From contig JBGPND010000300.1 in assembly GCA_041487355.1 (NCBI GenBank), positions 1 to 5,165 of the forward strand: a DNA stretch of 5,165 nucleotides. Direction: 5' to 3'. This DNA is from JAMXLO01 sp041487355. Its GTDB lineage: Bacteria > Pseudomonadota > Alphaproteobacteria > Acetobacterales > Acetobacteraceae. The notes below the pieces were generated by a model, which was given only the letters and a program-made list of their open reading frames with translations, was not told the origin of the DNA and did not search any database. Every line of letters starts with the position of its first letter. Positions within the stretch are counted from its first letter, which is position 1. This document shows, one piece after another, positions 1 to 5,089 of the stretch. Made by a program: the position numbers and the translations under genes.

Positions 1-1170
1 CCCTGGTCGGTGGCGTTCGCGGTGGAAAGCGACGGCGCCGCCACGGCGTTCGCCTTTGCCGACGGCCGGGTGCAGGGGGAGGGCGCGGCGCAGTTCACTC
101 TGGCCGCGCCGGGTGCCGTCTGGGCGAAATTCCTCGCCCCGGTCCCGCCGCGGCATCACCACGCGATCTTCGCCATGCTGGCCCGGGTGCCGAAGTTCGC
201 GGTGCGCGGCGACCAGCTCGCCTTCCTGCAGCACTGCCACGTGGTGCGCCGCGTGCTGGAGGTCGGCAAATGGCTGGCCCTCGGCCACGCCGCGCCGGCG
301 CCGGCCTCGCTGCATCCGCCGCTCGGCGCCCCGTCCCCGTGCCCGATGGTGACCGGCCGCTACATCCCGGTCACGGCGGGCGGCACGACGTATCATGTCT
401 ATGCCGAGCAGGCCGGGACCGGCCGCGACCTGCTCTGCCTGCACACGGCGGGCGCCGATGGGCGGCAGTTCCATCGCCTGATGGCTGATCCGCGCATCAC
501 CGCATCCCACCGGATGATCGCCTTCGACCTGCCCTGGCACGGCAAGTCGCCACCGCCCCCCGGCGCCATCCCCGGGTCATGGCGGCTGAACACCGACCTC
601 TATGTCGAGCTCATCATGGGCTTCATCGCAGCCGCCGGCCTGGACCGGCCGATCGTGCTCGGTGCCTCGATGTCGGGCGAGATCTGCCTGGAGCTGGCCT
701 ACCGCCACCCCGACGCCTTCACCGGCATCGTCGCCTGCGAGGCGTCTGAGCGGATCGAGCGCCGCCAGACGCCGTTCTCGGCGCACCCGCAGATCAATGC
801 CGGCTACTTCGTCCCGGAGTGGATCCGCGGCCTGATCGCCCCGCAAAGCCCCGCGGAATGCGTCGCCGAAATCGCCTGGCACTACGCGCAGGGCGGCCCG
901 GCGGTGTTCTTCGGCGACATCGAGTTCTACGCCGACGACTGGGATGCGCGCGAACGGGTCGGCCGCATCGACACCGATCGCTGCAAGCTGTTCATGCTGA
1001 CCGGGGAATACGACTACTCGTGCACGGTCGAGCACTCTGCCGCCACGGCGGCGAAGATCCCCGGCGTGCGGTTCCAGGCGATGCCGGGCATCGGCCACTT
1101 CCCGTTTGCCGAAAACCCCGCGCTGTTAGCGGACTACTTGTTGCCGATCCTGCGCGAGCTCGAAGCCTGA
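1..1170 (+). CDS. alpha/beta hydrolase with N-terminal SCP2-like region (5' end outside window)
   Basis: The frame is open to the window edge, so the true start is probably upstream; a GTG at 10 is the first possible start inside and has no convincing ribosome site. Numbering from that GTG, residues 1-90 resemble an SCP2-like (sterol-carrier) small domain: an 'FADGRVQGEG' strand pair, then a helix with 'WAKFLAPVPP'. Residues 115-386 are an alpha/beta hydrolase: 'CLHTAGADG' (143-151) is the oxyanion loop, 'DLPWHGKS' (173-180) follows, the nucleophile elbow is GASMSG with Ser220, the acid is probably Asp335 in 'TGEYDYS', and the catalytic His is His363 in 'GIGHFPFAENP'. The triad is therefore complete. 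The family covers esterases, lipases, C-C hydrolases and haloperoxidases, and the substrate cannot be told. There is no signal peptide in the visible part, so a cytoplasmic enzyme is likely. The last 37 bases overlap the convergent downstream gene. The SCP2 assignment is less certain than the hydrolase. Confidence 0.88.
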   Translation, partial: PWSVAFAVESDGAATAFAFADGRVQGEGAAQFTLAAPGAVWAKFLAPVPPRHHHAIFAMLARVPKFAVRGDQLAFLQHCHVVRRVLEVGKWLALGHAAPAPASLHPPLGAPSPCPMVTGRYIPVTAGGTTYHVYAEQAGTGRDLLCLHTAGADGRQFHRLMADPRITASHRMIAFDLPWHGKSPPPPGAIPGSWRLNTDLYVELIMGFIAAAGLDRPIVLGASMSGEICLELAYRHPDAFTGIVACEASERIERRQTPFSAHPQINAGYFVPEWIRGLIAPQSPAECVAEIAWHYAQGGPAVFFGDIEFYADDWDARERVGRIDTDRCKLFMLTGEYDYSCTVEHSAATAAKIPGVRFQAMPGIGHFPFAENPALLADYLLPILRELEA

Positions 1171-2426
1171 TCCGCGGCCAGTTGCCCGGCCACCGCCTCC
1201 ACCACGCTCCGCCAATCGCCCGGCACGGTCTGCCGGAACAGCCGCATCGTGGGATACCAGGGCGTGTCCTCGCGGCCGGTCAGCCATCGCCAGTCGGGAT
1301 TGCCCGCGAGCAACAGCCAGACGGGCCAACCCAGCGCGCCGGCCAGATGGGCCAGCGACGTGTCCACCGAGATGACCAGGTCCATCAGCGAGATCAGCGC
1401 CGAGGTCCCGGCGAAATCGATCAGCTCCCGCGCCGCCCGGCTGTGGTCCCTCACGCCCGGCAGCCGATCCAGCTTCTGCCGGTCGGTCGGGCGGATGTCG
1501 GTCTGGATGGCATGGAACTCGCAGCCTGGGACGTCCAGTGCGGGAGCCAGTGTCGCGAGCGGGATGGAGCGTTCCTGATCGGCCTGGTTGGCCGCGTTGC
1601 CCGACCAGGCGATGGCGACGCGCATCCCGGTGGGCGGGCCAAGCCGCCGCTGCCAGGCATCAACCAGTTGCGGCCTTGCGAACAGGTAGGGGATTTCGGC
1701 GGGGATGCTCGCAGGTTCGGTGCGGAATGCCAGCGGCAGGCTCATCAGTGGGCACTGCACGTCGAACCGCGGCAGCGCCTCGTTCAGCGCGAAGACGCCG
1801 GCGACACCCGGGATGTCGCGGAACACCGGCATCAGGCCCGGATGTCCCTCGACCAGCACCCGTGCCCCCAGCGCGGCCACCCGAGGCACATAGCGGACGA
1901 ACTGGATCGCGTCGCCGTGCCCCTGCTCGGAGTGCAACAATATCGTCCGGCCGGCGATGCTTTCCCGCCCCAGCCAGCGCGGCGCCGCGAACTCCCGCCG
2001 TGGCAGGATGCCGGGTCGGGCGATCAGCCGCGCCTCGTATTTCAGCCAGCCTTCCTCGAACGCACCCTGGCGCAGCCTCTCCATGCCCTCGGTCATCACC
2101 GCCAGGGCAAGCTCCTCATCCAGCGTCCAGGCGCGCATCAGCGATGCCAGCGCTGCCTGATCGTGCCGCAGCCCGAACAGCGCCAGGCCGAGGTCGTTGT
2201 GTGCCTTCGCATTGGTCGGATCCATCGCCACCGACTGGCGCAGCAGCCGCACCGCCTCGGCGTAGTTGCGGCGCCGGTATTCCATATGCCCTATGCCGTA
2301 CAGCACGAACGCATCGCGTCCGGACGCGCCAAGCACCGAGCGCAGCAAGCTCGCCGCGGAGGCGAACCTTCCCTCCGCGCATTCCTCGACCGCAAGGTTG
2401 ATCATCAGCTCGGCATAGGCATTCAT
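1134..2426 (-). CDS. TPR-repeat protein with GT9/GT41-like glycosyltransferase C-terminal domain
   Basis: 430 aa. Residues 1-135 form helical TPR-type repeats: 'AVEECAEGRFASAASLLRSVL', then 'YGIGHMEYRRRNYAEAVRLLRQSVAMDP' and 'AKAHNDLGLALFGLRHDQAALASLMRAW', with the usual A/G/Y/P spacing. Residues about 160-415 have the glycosyltransferase-B fold signatures of TPR-linked family 9-like proteins: 'LLHSEQGHGDAIQFVRY' (163-179), 'VAIAWSGN' (270-277), 'ISVDTSLAHLAGALGWPVW' (352-370), 'DWRW' (378-381) and 'WYPTMRLFRQ' (390-399). Such proteins are common in alpha- and betaproteobacteria and are annotated as TPR or glycosyltransferase proteins; donor and acceptor sugars are unknown. The ATG at 2426 is chosen because an in-frame stop lies 9 codon bases further upstream (2438-2436); Met8 (2405) is the alternative, and neither has a strong Shine-Dalgarno. 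A TTGACG hexamer at 2465-2460 on this strand could be a -35 box without a good -10. The gene is convergent with the hydrolase and divergent from the GlcG-like gene. Confidence 0.87.
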   Translation of the reverse strand: MNAYAELMINLAVEECAEGRFASAASLLRSVLGASGRDAFVLYGIGHMEYRRRNYAEAVRLLRQSVAMDPTNAKAHNDLGLALFGLRHDQAALASLMRAWTLDEELALAVMTEGMERLRQGAFEEGWLKYEARLIARPGILPRREFAAPRWLGRESIAGRTILLHSEQGHGDAIQFVRYVPRVAALGARVLVEGHPGLMPVFRDIPGVAGVFALNEALPRFDVQCPLMSLPLAFRTEPASIPAEIPYLFARPQLVDAWQRRLGPPTGMRVAIAWSGNAANQADQERSIPLATLAPALDVPGCEFHAIQTDIRPTDRQKLDRLPGVRDHSRAARELIDFAGTSALISLMDLVISVDTSLAHLAGALGWPVWLLLAGNPDWRWLTGREDTPWYPTMRLFRQTVPGDWRSVVEAVAGQLAADQASSSRRIGNK

Positions 2427-2513
2427 CGGCTCGAATCAGTGGTCGGCGCCGGTGTCTCTCGTCAAGCCACGATCATCGCGCCATGCTGCCGCGGCACAGC
2501 AGGACACCAGCGC

Positions 2514-2951
2514 ATGCCCCAGCTCACACTCGAACAGGCGCAGACCATCATCGCCACTTCGCTCAGGCACGGCACGGATCACAAGCTCCAGCCCCTCGCC
2601 GTCGCCGTGCTGGACGCGCGTGGCGTGCTGAAGGCGTATGCCGCGCAGGACGGCACCAGCCTGCGCCGCGCCGAGATCGCCCAGGGGAAGGCACATGGCG
2701 CGCTGTCGCTCGGCATCGGTTCGCGCGCGCTGGCCAAGCGTGCCGCGGCGTCACCGCATTTCATCGCCGCCGTCACCCATGCGGTCGGCGGCTCGCTGAT
2801 CCCGGTGCCGGGTGGCGTGCTGATCCGCACTGCCGACCGGGTCATCATCGGCGCGGTCGGCATCTCCGGCGACAACTCCGACAACGACGAAGCCGCCGCC
2901 ATCGCCGGCATCACCGCGGCCGGGCTCGTCGCCGATCCCGGCGAGGGCTGA
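2514..2951 (+). CDS. GlcG/HbpS family protein (heme-binding-like, DUF336)
   Basis: 145 aa, the usual length for the GlcG/HbpS (Pfam DUF336) fold. Seen: an N-terminal helix ('LTLEQAQTIIATSLRHG'), 'AVAVLDARGVLKAYAAQDG' (29-47), a middle helix 'RRAEIAQGKAHGALSLGIGS' (51-70), the 'GGSLIPVPGGVLI' strand turn (92-104), and 'IIGAVGISGDNSDNDEAAA' (111-129) with the family's G-V/I-S-G turn followed by acidic residues. Relatives include GlcG of glycolate-utilisation operons and the extracellular HbpS heme sensor; many others are uncharacterised, so the ligand is not known here. No signal peptide is present, suggesting a cytoplasmic protein. The ATG at 2514 is preferred because AGGA (2501-2504) lies 9 bases before it; the frame stays open far upstream but only antisense to the TPR gene. 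The start is 87 bp from the divergent TPR gene. A second, broken copy of residues 51-78 lies at 3768-3852. Confidence 0.87.
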   Translation: MPQLTLEQAQTIIATSLRHGTDHKLQPLAVAVLDARGVLKAYAAQDGTSLRRAEIAQGKAHGALSLGIGSRALAKRAAASPHFIAAVTHAVGGSLIPVPGGVLIRTADRVIIGAVGISGDNSDNDEAAAIAGITAAGLVADPGEG

Positions 2952-3070
2952 ACGCGCGCCAGTGGATGCAATCAGACGCTTGCTACCCGTTTGATGGATG
3001 ACCGCTCTCGACCCCAAGCCGACCTTCAATCCCGGCCGCGCCGGCCTGGATAGGTGAGGGTGCCGATCCG

Positions 3071-3097
3071 ATGCCCGCGCTCGCCGCAAGCGGGCAT
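3071..3097. repeat. 8-bp inverted repeat, 11-base loop
   Basis: ATGCCCGC (3071-3078) is matched exactly by GCGGGCAT (3090-3097). No T-run follows directly (the TTTTTT at 3127-3132 is 30 bases away), so it is not a standard intrinsic terminator, although it lies downstream of the GlcG-like gene. An 8-bp match in GC-rich DNA may be chance. Confidence 0.35.
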
Positions 3098-3160
3098 GCG
3101 CGTTTGGCTGCTGCCCCGCGGGCCAGTTTTTTACCGGCCATCGTTGCCAAAGGCGGGAAG

Positions 3161-3182
3161 CATTGGATGTATGATACCAATG
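3161..3182 (+). promoter_or_regulatory. operator-like inverted repeat around a -10 box
   Basis: CATTGG (3161-3166) and CCAATG (3177-3182) are perfect inverted half-sites separated by 10 bases. The spacer and first arm bases contain TATGAT (3170-3175), one base from the sigma-70 -10 consensus and unusually AT-rich for this DNA. TTGCCA (3144-3149) is a possible -35, but its 20-bp spacing is too long. A palindrome across a -10 box is the usual layout for an autoregulated toxin-antitoxin operon, so this may be the operator of the HTH antitoxin at 3434. The toxin start lies about 90 bp downstream, with a palindromic repeat between. The role is inferred. Confidence 0.45.
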
Positions 3183-3212
3183 GGCGTGTGTGGGATGATT
3201 CGTTCCCCATCC

Positions 3213-3245
3213 TCGTCATGGCCGGGTCAAGCCCGGCCATGACGA
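3213..3245. repeat. REP-like palindrome (14-bp stem, 5-base loop)
   Basis: The left arm TCGTCATGGCCGGG (3213-3226) is perfectly complementary to CCCGGCCATGACGA (3232-3245), with loop TCAAG. Near-identical 'GTCATGGCCGGG...CCCGGCCATGAC' palindromes are scattered between genes in many alphaproteobacteria. The right arm ends two bases before an in-frame TAG (3247-3249) that closes the truncated toxin frame upstream. There is no T-run after it, so it is more likely a dispersed repeat than a terminator, though the hairpin could affect transcription into the toxin remnant. Confidence 0.75.
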
Positions 3246-3270
3246 ATAGAGGCCGACGCAACAGGTCAAT

Positions 3271-3456
3271 GTGTCGGCTCGGCGGTATGAGTACCTGTTC
3301 GCGAAGCAGGACCGCGACAACATCGAAGACGACGAGTTGACCGCTTTCCGGCAACTCGTCAAGAGCTACGAAACTCTGTCCGATCAGCAGATCGCTCAGC
3401 TCGTGCGGAACGGAGACCTTACGGAGATATGCCATGACGACGAAGCGCAGGTTTAA
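3271..3456 (+). pseudogene. RelE-family toxin, N-terminal half missing (C-terminal remnant)
   Basis: 61 aa from a GTG at 3271; the frame is open only from 3250, after TAG at 3247-3249. 'YEYLFAKQDRDNIEDDELTAFRQLVKSY' (7-34) and 'GDLTEICHD' (48-56) match the C-terminal half of RelE/HigB-like toxins of the Pfam RelE (PF06296) type, in which an 'FAK..R.NI..DEL..(F/L)R' block precedes a helical end and a 'G.L.E(I/V)' tail. Full-length relatives are about 105-125 aa; the N-terminal half, with the 'F.T..FARFARKE' strand-helix and the glycine-rich 'GRSGGYR' core, is absent from all upstream frames. The start has only a weak AGG (3263-3265) 5 bases ahead. The end overlaps the antitoxin by 23 bp, the normal toxin-first order. 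Without the core it should not act as an mRNA-cleaving toxin. A naturally short protein of unknown role is the alternative. Confidence 0.72.
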
Positions 3457-3757
3457 GAGCGATGCGTTCGAGGCCATTCATTCGTCGGCCTCGGCGCTGC
3501 TCAAGGTTGGCGCGATCGACAAGGCCACCATGCGGCATTTTGACGACTCATGCCTCTCCGTGCCGGCGCCGTTCGAGCCGCGGCAGATCAAGCGGCTTCG
3601 CGAGAGCAACCACGTCAGCCAGCCGGTGTTTGCGCGCTATCTCAACACCAGCGAAAGCACGGTGGAGAAGTGGGAGACGGGCGCCAAGCGGCCTAGCGGC
3701 ATGGCCCTCAAGCTGTTGGCCATCGTGCAGAAGCACGGCTTGCAGGTCCTGACCTGA
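3434..3757 (+). CDS. HTH (XRE/HigA-like, COG2944 type) antitoxin
   Basis: 107 aa. The N-terminal part 'RFKSDAFEAIHSSASALLKVGAIDKATMRHFDDSCL' (6-41) is the toxin-neutralising and dimer-forming region typical of antitoxins paired with RelE-type toxins. The C-terminal XRE-type helix-turn-helix covers about 48-95: 'PRQIKRLRESN' (49-59), 'SQPVFARYLN' (62-71), recognition helix 'SESTVEKWETG' (73-83), then 'KRPSGMALKLLAIVQKHGL'. In this family the protein binds its partner toxin and represses its own operon. The ATG at 3434 is supported by GGAG (3423-3426), 7 bases upstream, and by the 23-bp overlap with the toxin remnant, which implies translational coupling. The gene looks complete while its partner is truncated, so it is probably an orphan antitoxin that can still act as a repressor. 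The inverted repeat at 3161-3182 is a candidate operator. Confidence 0.88.
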   Translation: MTTKRRFKSDAFEAIHSSASALLKVGAIDKATMRHFDDSCLSVPAPFEPRQIKRLRESNHVSQPVFARYLNTSESTVEKWETGAKRPSGMALKLLAIVQKHGLQVLT

Positions 3758-3767
3758 CCGTCGTCCT

Positions 3768-3852
3768 CGCCGCGCCGAGATCGCCCAGGGCAAGGCGCAT
3801 GGCGCCCTGTCGCTCGGCATCGGCTCGCGCGCGCTGGCCAAGCGTGCCGCGG
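3768..3852 (+). pseudogene. fragment of a second glcG/hbpS-like gene
   Basis: 85 bp aligned without gaps to 2664-2748 of the intact GlcG/HbpS-like gene, offset 1104, with 81/85 identities. It encodes residues 51-78 of that protein unchanged. The four differences (3791, 3797, 3806, 3824) are all third codon positions and silent: GGG/GGC, GCA/GCG, GCG/GCC, GGT/GGC. The fragment has no start codon, is preceded by a stop (TGA 3750-3752), lacks the first 50 and last 67 residues, and in frame runs into 'VERLLVDEIRRLAPKWQ' before TAA at 3945-3947. The four silent changes imply the donor gene evolved as a working gene before it was broken. It starts 11 bases after the antitoxin stop, suggesting a recombination junction. 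The 40 bases after it also resemble the downstream flank of the intact gene. Confidence 0.85.
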
Positions 3853-4043
3853 TTGAACGCCTCCTGGTGGATGAAATCAGGCGCCTGGCACCCAAATGGC
3901 AGGTCCGTTTAGGGTGGGAGCGGACATTTCGGGCTGTCGCAGACTAACTTGCCGGTTGGTATGGCCCCCCGAGAAGGGCCTGCGCCTACCGCTGATACCT
4001 GTCCACCTGGTGCTGTTCGCCGAGTGAATACCGGCTCGGATCG
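3853..4043. other. non-coding spacer between GlcG relic and Fic promoter
   Basis: No recognisable gene on either strand. Bases 3854-3892 align with 2949-2987, just after the intact GlcG gene, at about 75% identity, including shared GTGGATG and AATCAG blocks. A loose GGCCC/GGGCC inverted repeat (3963-3967 and 3976-3980) has no T-run and is weak. The rest shows nothing I can name. Confidence 0.5.
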
Positions 4044-4052
4044 TGCTATATT
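4044..4052 (+). promoter_or_regulatory. extended -10 promoter of the Fic module
   Basis: TGC followed by TATATT (4047-4052) fits an extended -10 element (TGn-TATAAT) with one mismatch and stands out in GC-rich surroundings. No good -35 lies 17 bp upstream, as expected for this promoter class. Transcription would start near 4059, giving an untranslated leader of about 18 bases before the ATG at 4077, with TGAGGA (4066-4071) as the ribosome site. ATTGTG occurs twice 12 bp apart (4050-4055, 4062-4067) over the predicted start and could be an operator, but this is weak. Confidence 0.55.
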
Positions 4053-4076
4053 GTGGTCTGGATTGTGAGGATTCTG

Positions 4077-4301
4077 ATGCACGGAACCCACCGCCTTGGG
4101 GATGCCGAACTTGCTGCCGCGAAGCGCAACCGCGCTGCGGGCGAGGCGTCGCTTGCGTGTGAAGGCATGTATCTGACGGCCGAGGAAGAGGCTCTGTTCG
4201 ATCGTTTCGAGCGTGAGCGACTGCCGCATGACGAGTGCCGGCGGCAGATCATCGAATTCTGCCGTCGGCAACGGCTCGCGCATGCACATGCAGCGGAGTG
4301 A
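4077..4301 (+). CDS. VbhA-type antitoxin of a Fic toxin
   Basis: 74 aa. Small antitoxins of class I Fic proteins (VbhA of Bartonella VbhT is the model) carry an inhibitory helix with (S/T)xxxE(G/N), whose Glu blocks correct ATP binding in the Fic active site. Here SLACEG (25-30) matches exactly: Ser25, Glu29, Gly30. It is followed by 'EEEALFDRFERERL' and 'ECRRQIIEFCRRQ', the helices that usually complete the fold. The start is ATG 4077 because TGAGGA (4066-4071) sits 5-6 bases upstream; an in-frame GTG at 4053 would add 8 residues but coincides with the promoter. The stop TGA (4299-4301) shares its last base with the Fic start (TGATG), so the two are translationally coupled and the antitoxin is made first. 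It probably binds the Fic protein 1:1 in the cytoplasm. Confidence 0.82.
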   Translation: MHGTHRLGDAELAAAKRNRAAGEASLACEGMYLTAEEEALFDRFERERLPHDECRRQIIEFCRRQRLAHAHAAE

Positions 4302-4978
4302 TGTCCGACCCTTACTTTTATCCTGGCACCGACGTTCTTGCCAACAAGCAAGGTATTCGCGACGGCAGGGCGCTCGAACAATTTGAGCGCATGATGACGT
4401 TGCAGCGAAGCCGCGAAGGCCTGCCGGCCGTGGCGATTTCTTCCGCTGGCTATCGGGAGATTCACTGGTATCTGTTCCAGGATATCTATGAATGGGCCGG
4501 ACGGGACCGCACGGTCGAACTCGCCAAGGAAGAAAGTCGCTTTTGCCGTCCTGAGTTCATTGCCGAGGAGCTGGACAAGCGCTTTGCCGCCATACGGGCT
4601 GAGAACGAACTCAAAGGGTTGACGCGCGGGCAGTTCGCCGCGCGCTCGGCCGAGCATATTTCCGAACTCAACGCGATCCACCCCTTTCGGGAAGGGAACG
4701 GGCGCACGCAGCGGGCGTTTCTTGAAGTGCCGGCCGCGAATGCCGGCCACCAAGTGGACTTGACTCGTGTCGCGCCCGACGCCTGGAACGAGGCCTCCAT
4801 GCTGGGCTTCATGCAGGCGAATTACGAACCCATGCGCCAGGTCATCGTCGTCGCCCTTGTCGAGCGCTCGACCGAGCCGGAGCAGACCAGGCCGACCCGC
4901 GAGACGGCACCAGGTCGGTCAGCTACCGATGATGCCAAATCAGGTGTACGTTCTCGCCCACGAGGGCGTGGGCGGTAG
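4301..4978 (+). CDS. Fic family AMP-transferase toxin (class I)
   Basis: 225 aa. Fic proteins move AMP (sometimes other NMPs) from ATP onto Ser, Thr or Tyr of target proteins; bacterial class I toxins of this kind are known to modify targets such as topoisomerases, but the target here is unknown. The full motif HPFREGNGRTQR is at 127-138: His127 base, Phe129, Glu131 for Mg2+, the GNG anion hole and Arg135/Arg138 for phosphates. The N-terminal 'YFYPGTDVLANKQGIRDGRALEQFER' (5-30) and the flap 'YEWAGRDRTVELAK' (63-76) match class I Fic proteins. No internal inhibitory motif was found, which agrees with a separate antitoxin upstream. The ATG at 4301 overlaps the antitoxin stop; the frame reads on from 4235 but only antisense-free overlap supports that. 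Residues 187-225 are a charged, basic, low-complexity tail ('RSRPRGRGR' at the end) with no BID-like domain, and may be a replaced 3' end. An IS follows 111 bp later. Confidence 0.92.
   Translation: MSDPYFYPGTDVLANKQGIRDGRALEQFERMMTLQRSREGLPAVAISSAGYREIHWYLFQDIYEWAGRDRTVELAKEESRFCRPEFIAEELDKRFAAIRAENELKGLTRGQFAARSAEHISELNAIHPFREGNGRTQRAFLEVPAANAGHQVDLTRVAPDAWNEASMLGFMQANYEPMRQVIVVALVERSTEPEQTRPTRETAPGRSATDDAKSGVRSRPRGRGR
4955..4974. repeat. 8-bp stem-loop at the end of fic
   Basis: CGCCCACG (4955-4962) pairs exactly with CGTGGGCG (4967-4974) across the loop AGGG (4963-4966). The stem ends just before the Fic stop codon (TAG, 4976-4978), so it lies in coding sequence. No T-run follows; it may stabilise the mRNA end or slow transcription but is not a standard intrinsic terminator. 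Confidence 0.5.
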
Positions 4979-5089
4979 ACAGTCTGGGGATGGCGATGTG
5001 CGCGCCGCTCTGGGCAAAAATCAAGCAGACCGTGTGAAAACCCTGCCTAAAGGGATTCCGGCGCGGCGTAATACTTGATAGAATCCGGC
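4979..5089. other. spacer between fic and the transposase start
   Basis: 111 bp with no recognisable gene. It probably contains the left end of the insertion sequence. GTGTGAAAAC (5032-5041) resembles ends of some IS elements of this kind, but the right end is outside the window, so no inverted repeat or target-site duplication can be confirmed. Confidence 0.4.

Larger units (their letters stand above)
2952..3270. other. 319-bp stretch without a convincing gene
   Basis: No frame on either strand gives a recognisable protein. It contains an 8-bp inverted repeat (3071-3097), a run of six T (3127-3132), an operator-like repeat around a -10 box (3161-3182) and a strong palindrome (3213-3245), listed separately. 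The first 40 bases (2949-2987) resemble the bases that follow the GlcG relic (3854-3892). A long minus-strand open frame across 2983-3477 reads through the palindrome as 'VMAGLDPAMT', a peptide that typifies repeat-derived false ORFs in alphaproteobacteria. Confidence 0.6.

Noticed and set aside
819..2951. A stop-free plus-strand frame of 710 codons ending at the GlcG-like stop
   Set aside because: Only the last 145 codons (from 2514) resemble a protein family. The rest is antisense to the TPR gene or out of frame in the hydrolase, as is common in GC-rich DNA.
3031..3132. Intrinsic terminator after the GlcG-like gene
   Set aside because: Short GC stems (3032-3044, 3071-3097) and a T6 run (3127-3132) exist but are not adjacent in the required order.
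2983..3477. A 164-codon minus-strand frame across the repeat region and toxin remnant
   Set aside because: It reads 'VMAGLDPAMT' through the palindrome and antisense toxin sequence; no family resemblance and no supporting start.
3753..3947. A possible small gene across the GlcG relic
   Set aside because: The open frame has no start codon before the relic and fuses an internal protein piece to unrelated codons.
4053..4076. GTG at 4053 as the antitoxin start
   Set aside because: It touches the -10 box, so the transcript would hardly include it, and ATG 4077 has a good ribosome site.
4235..4300. ATG at 4235 as the Fic start
   Set aside because: It would add 22 residues lying inside the antitoxin gene with no Fic-family character; ATG 4301 matches the usual N-terminus and the coupled layout.
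4046..4753. A 235-codon minus-strand frame opposite the Fic module
   Set aside because: It is antisense to two genes with clear families and motifs, and shows no recognisable protein of its own.
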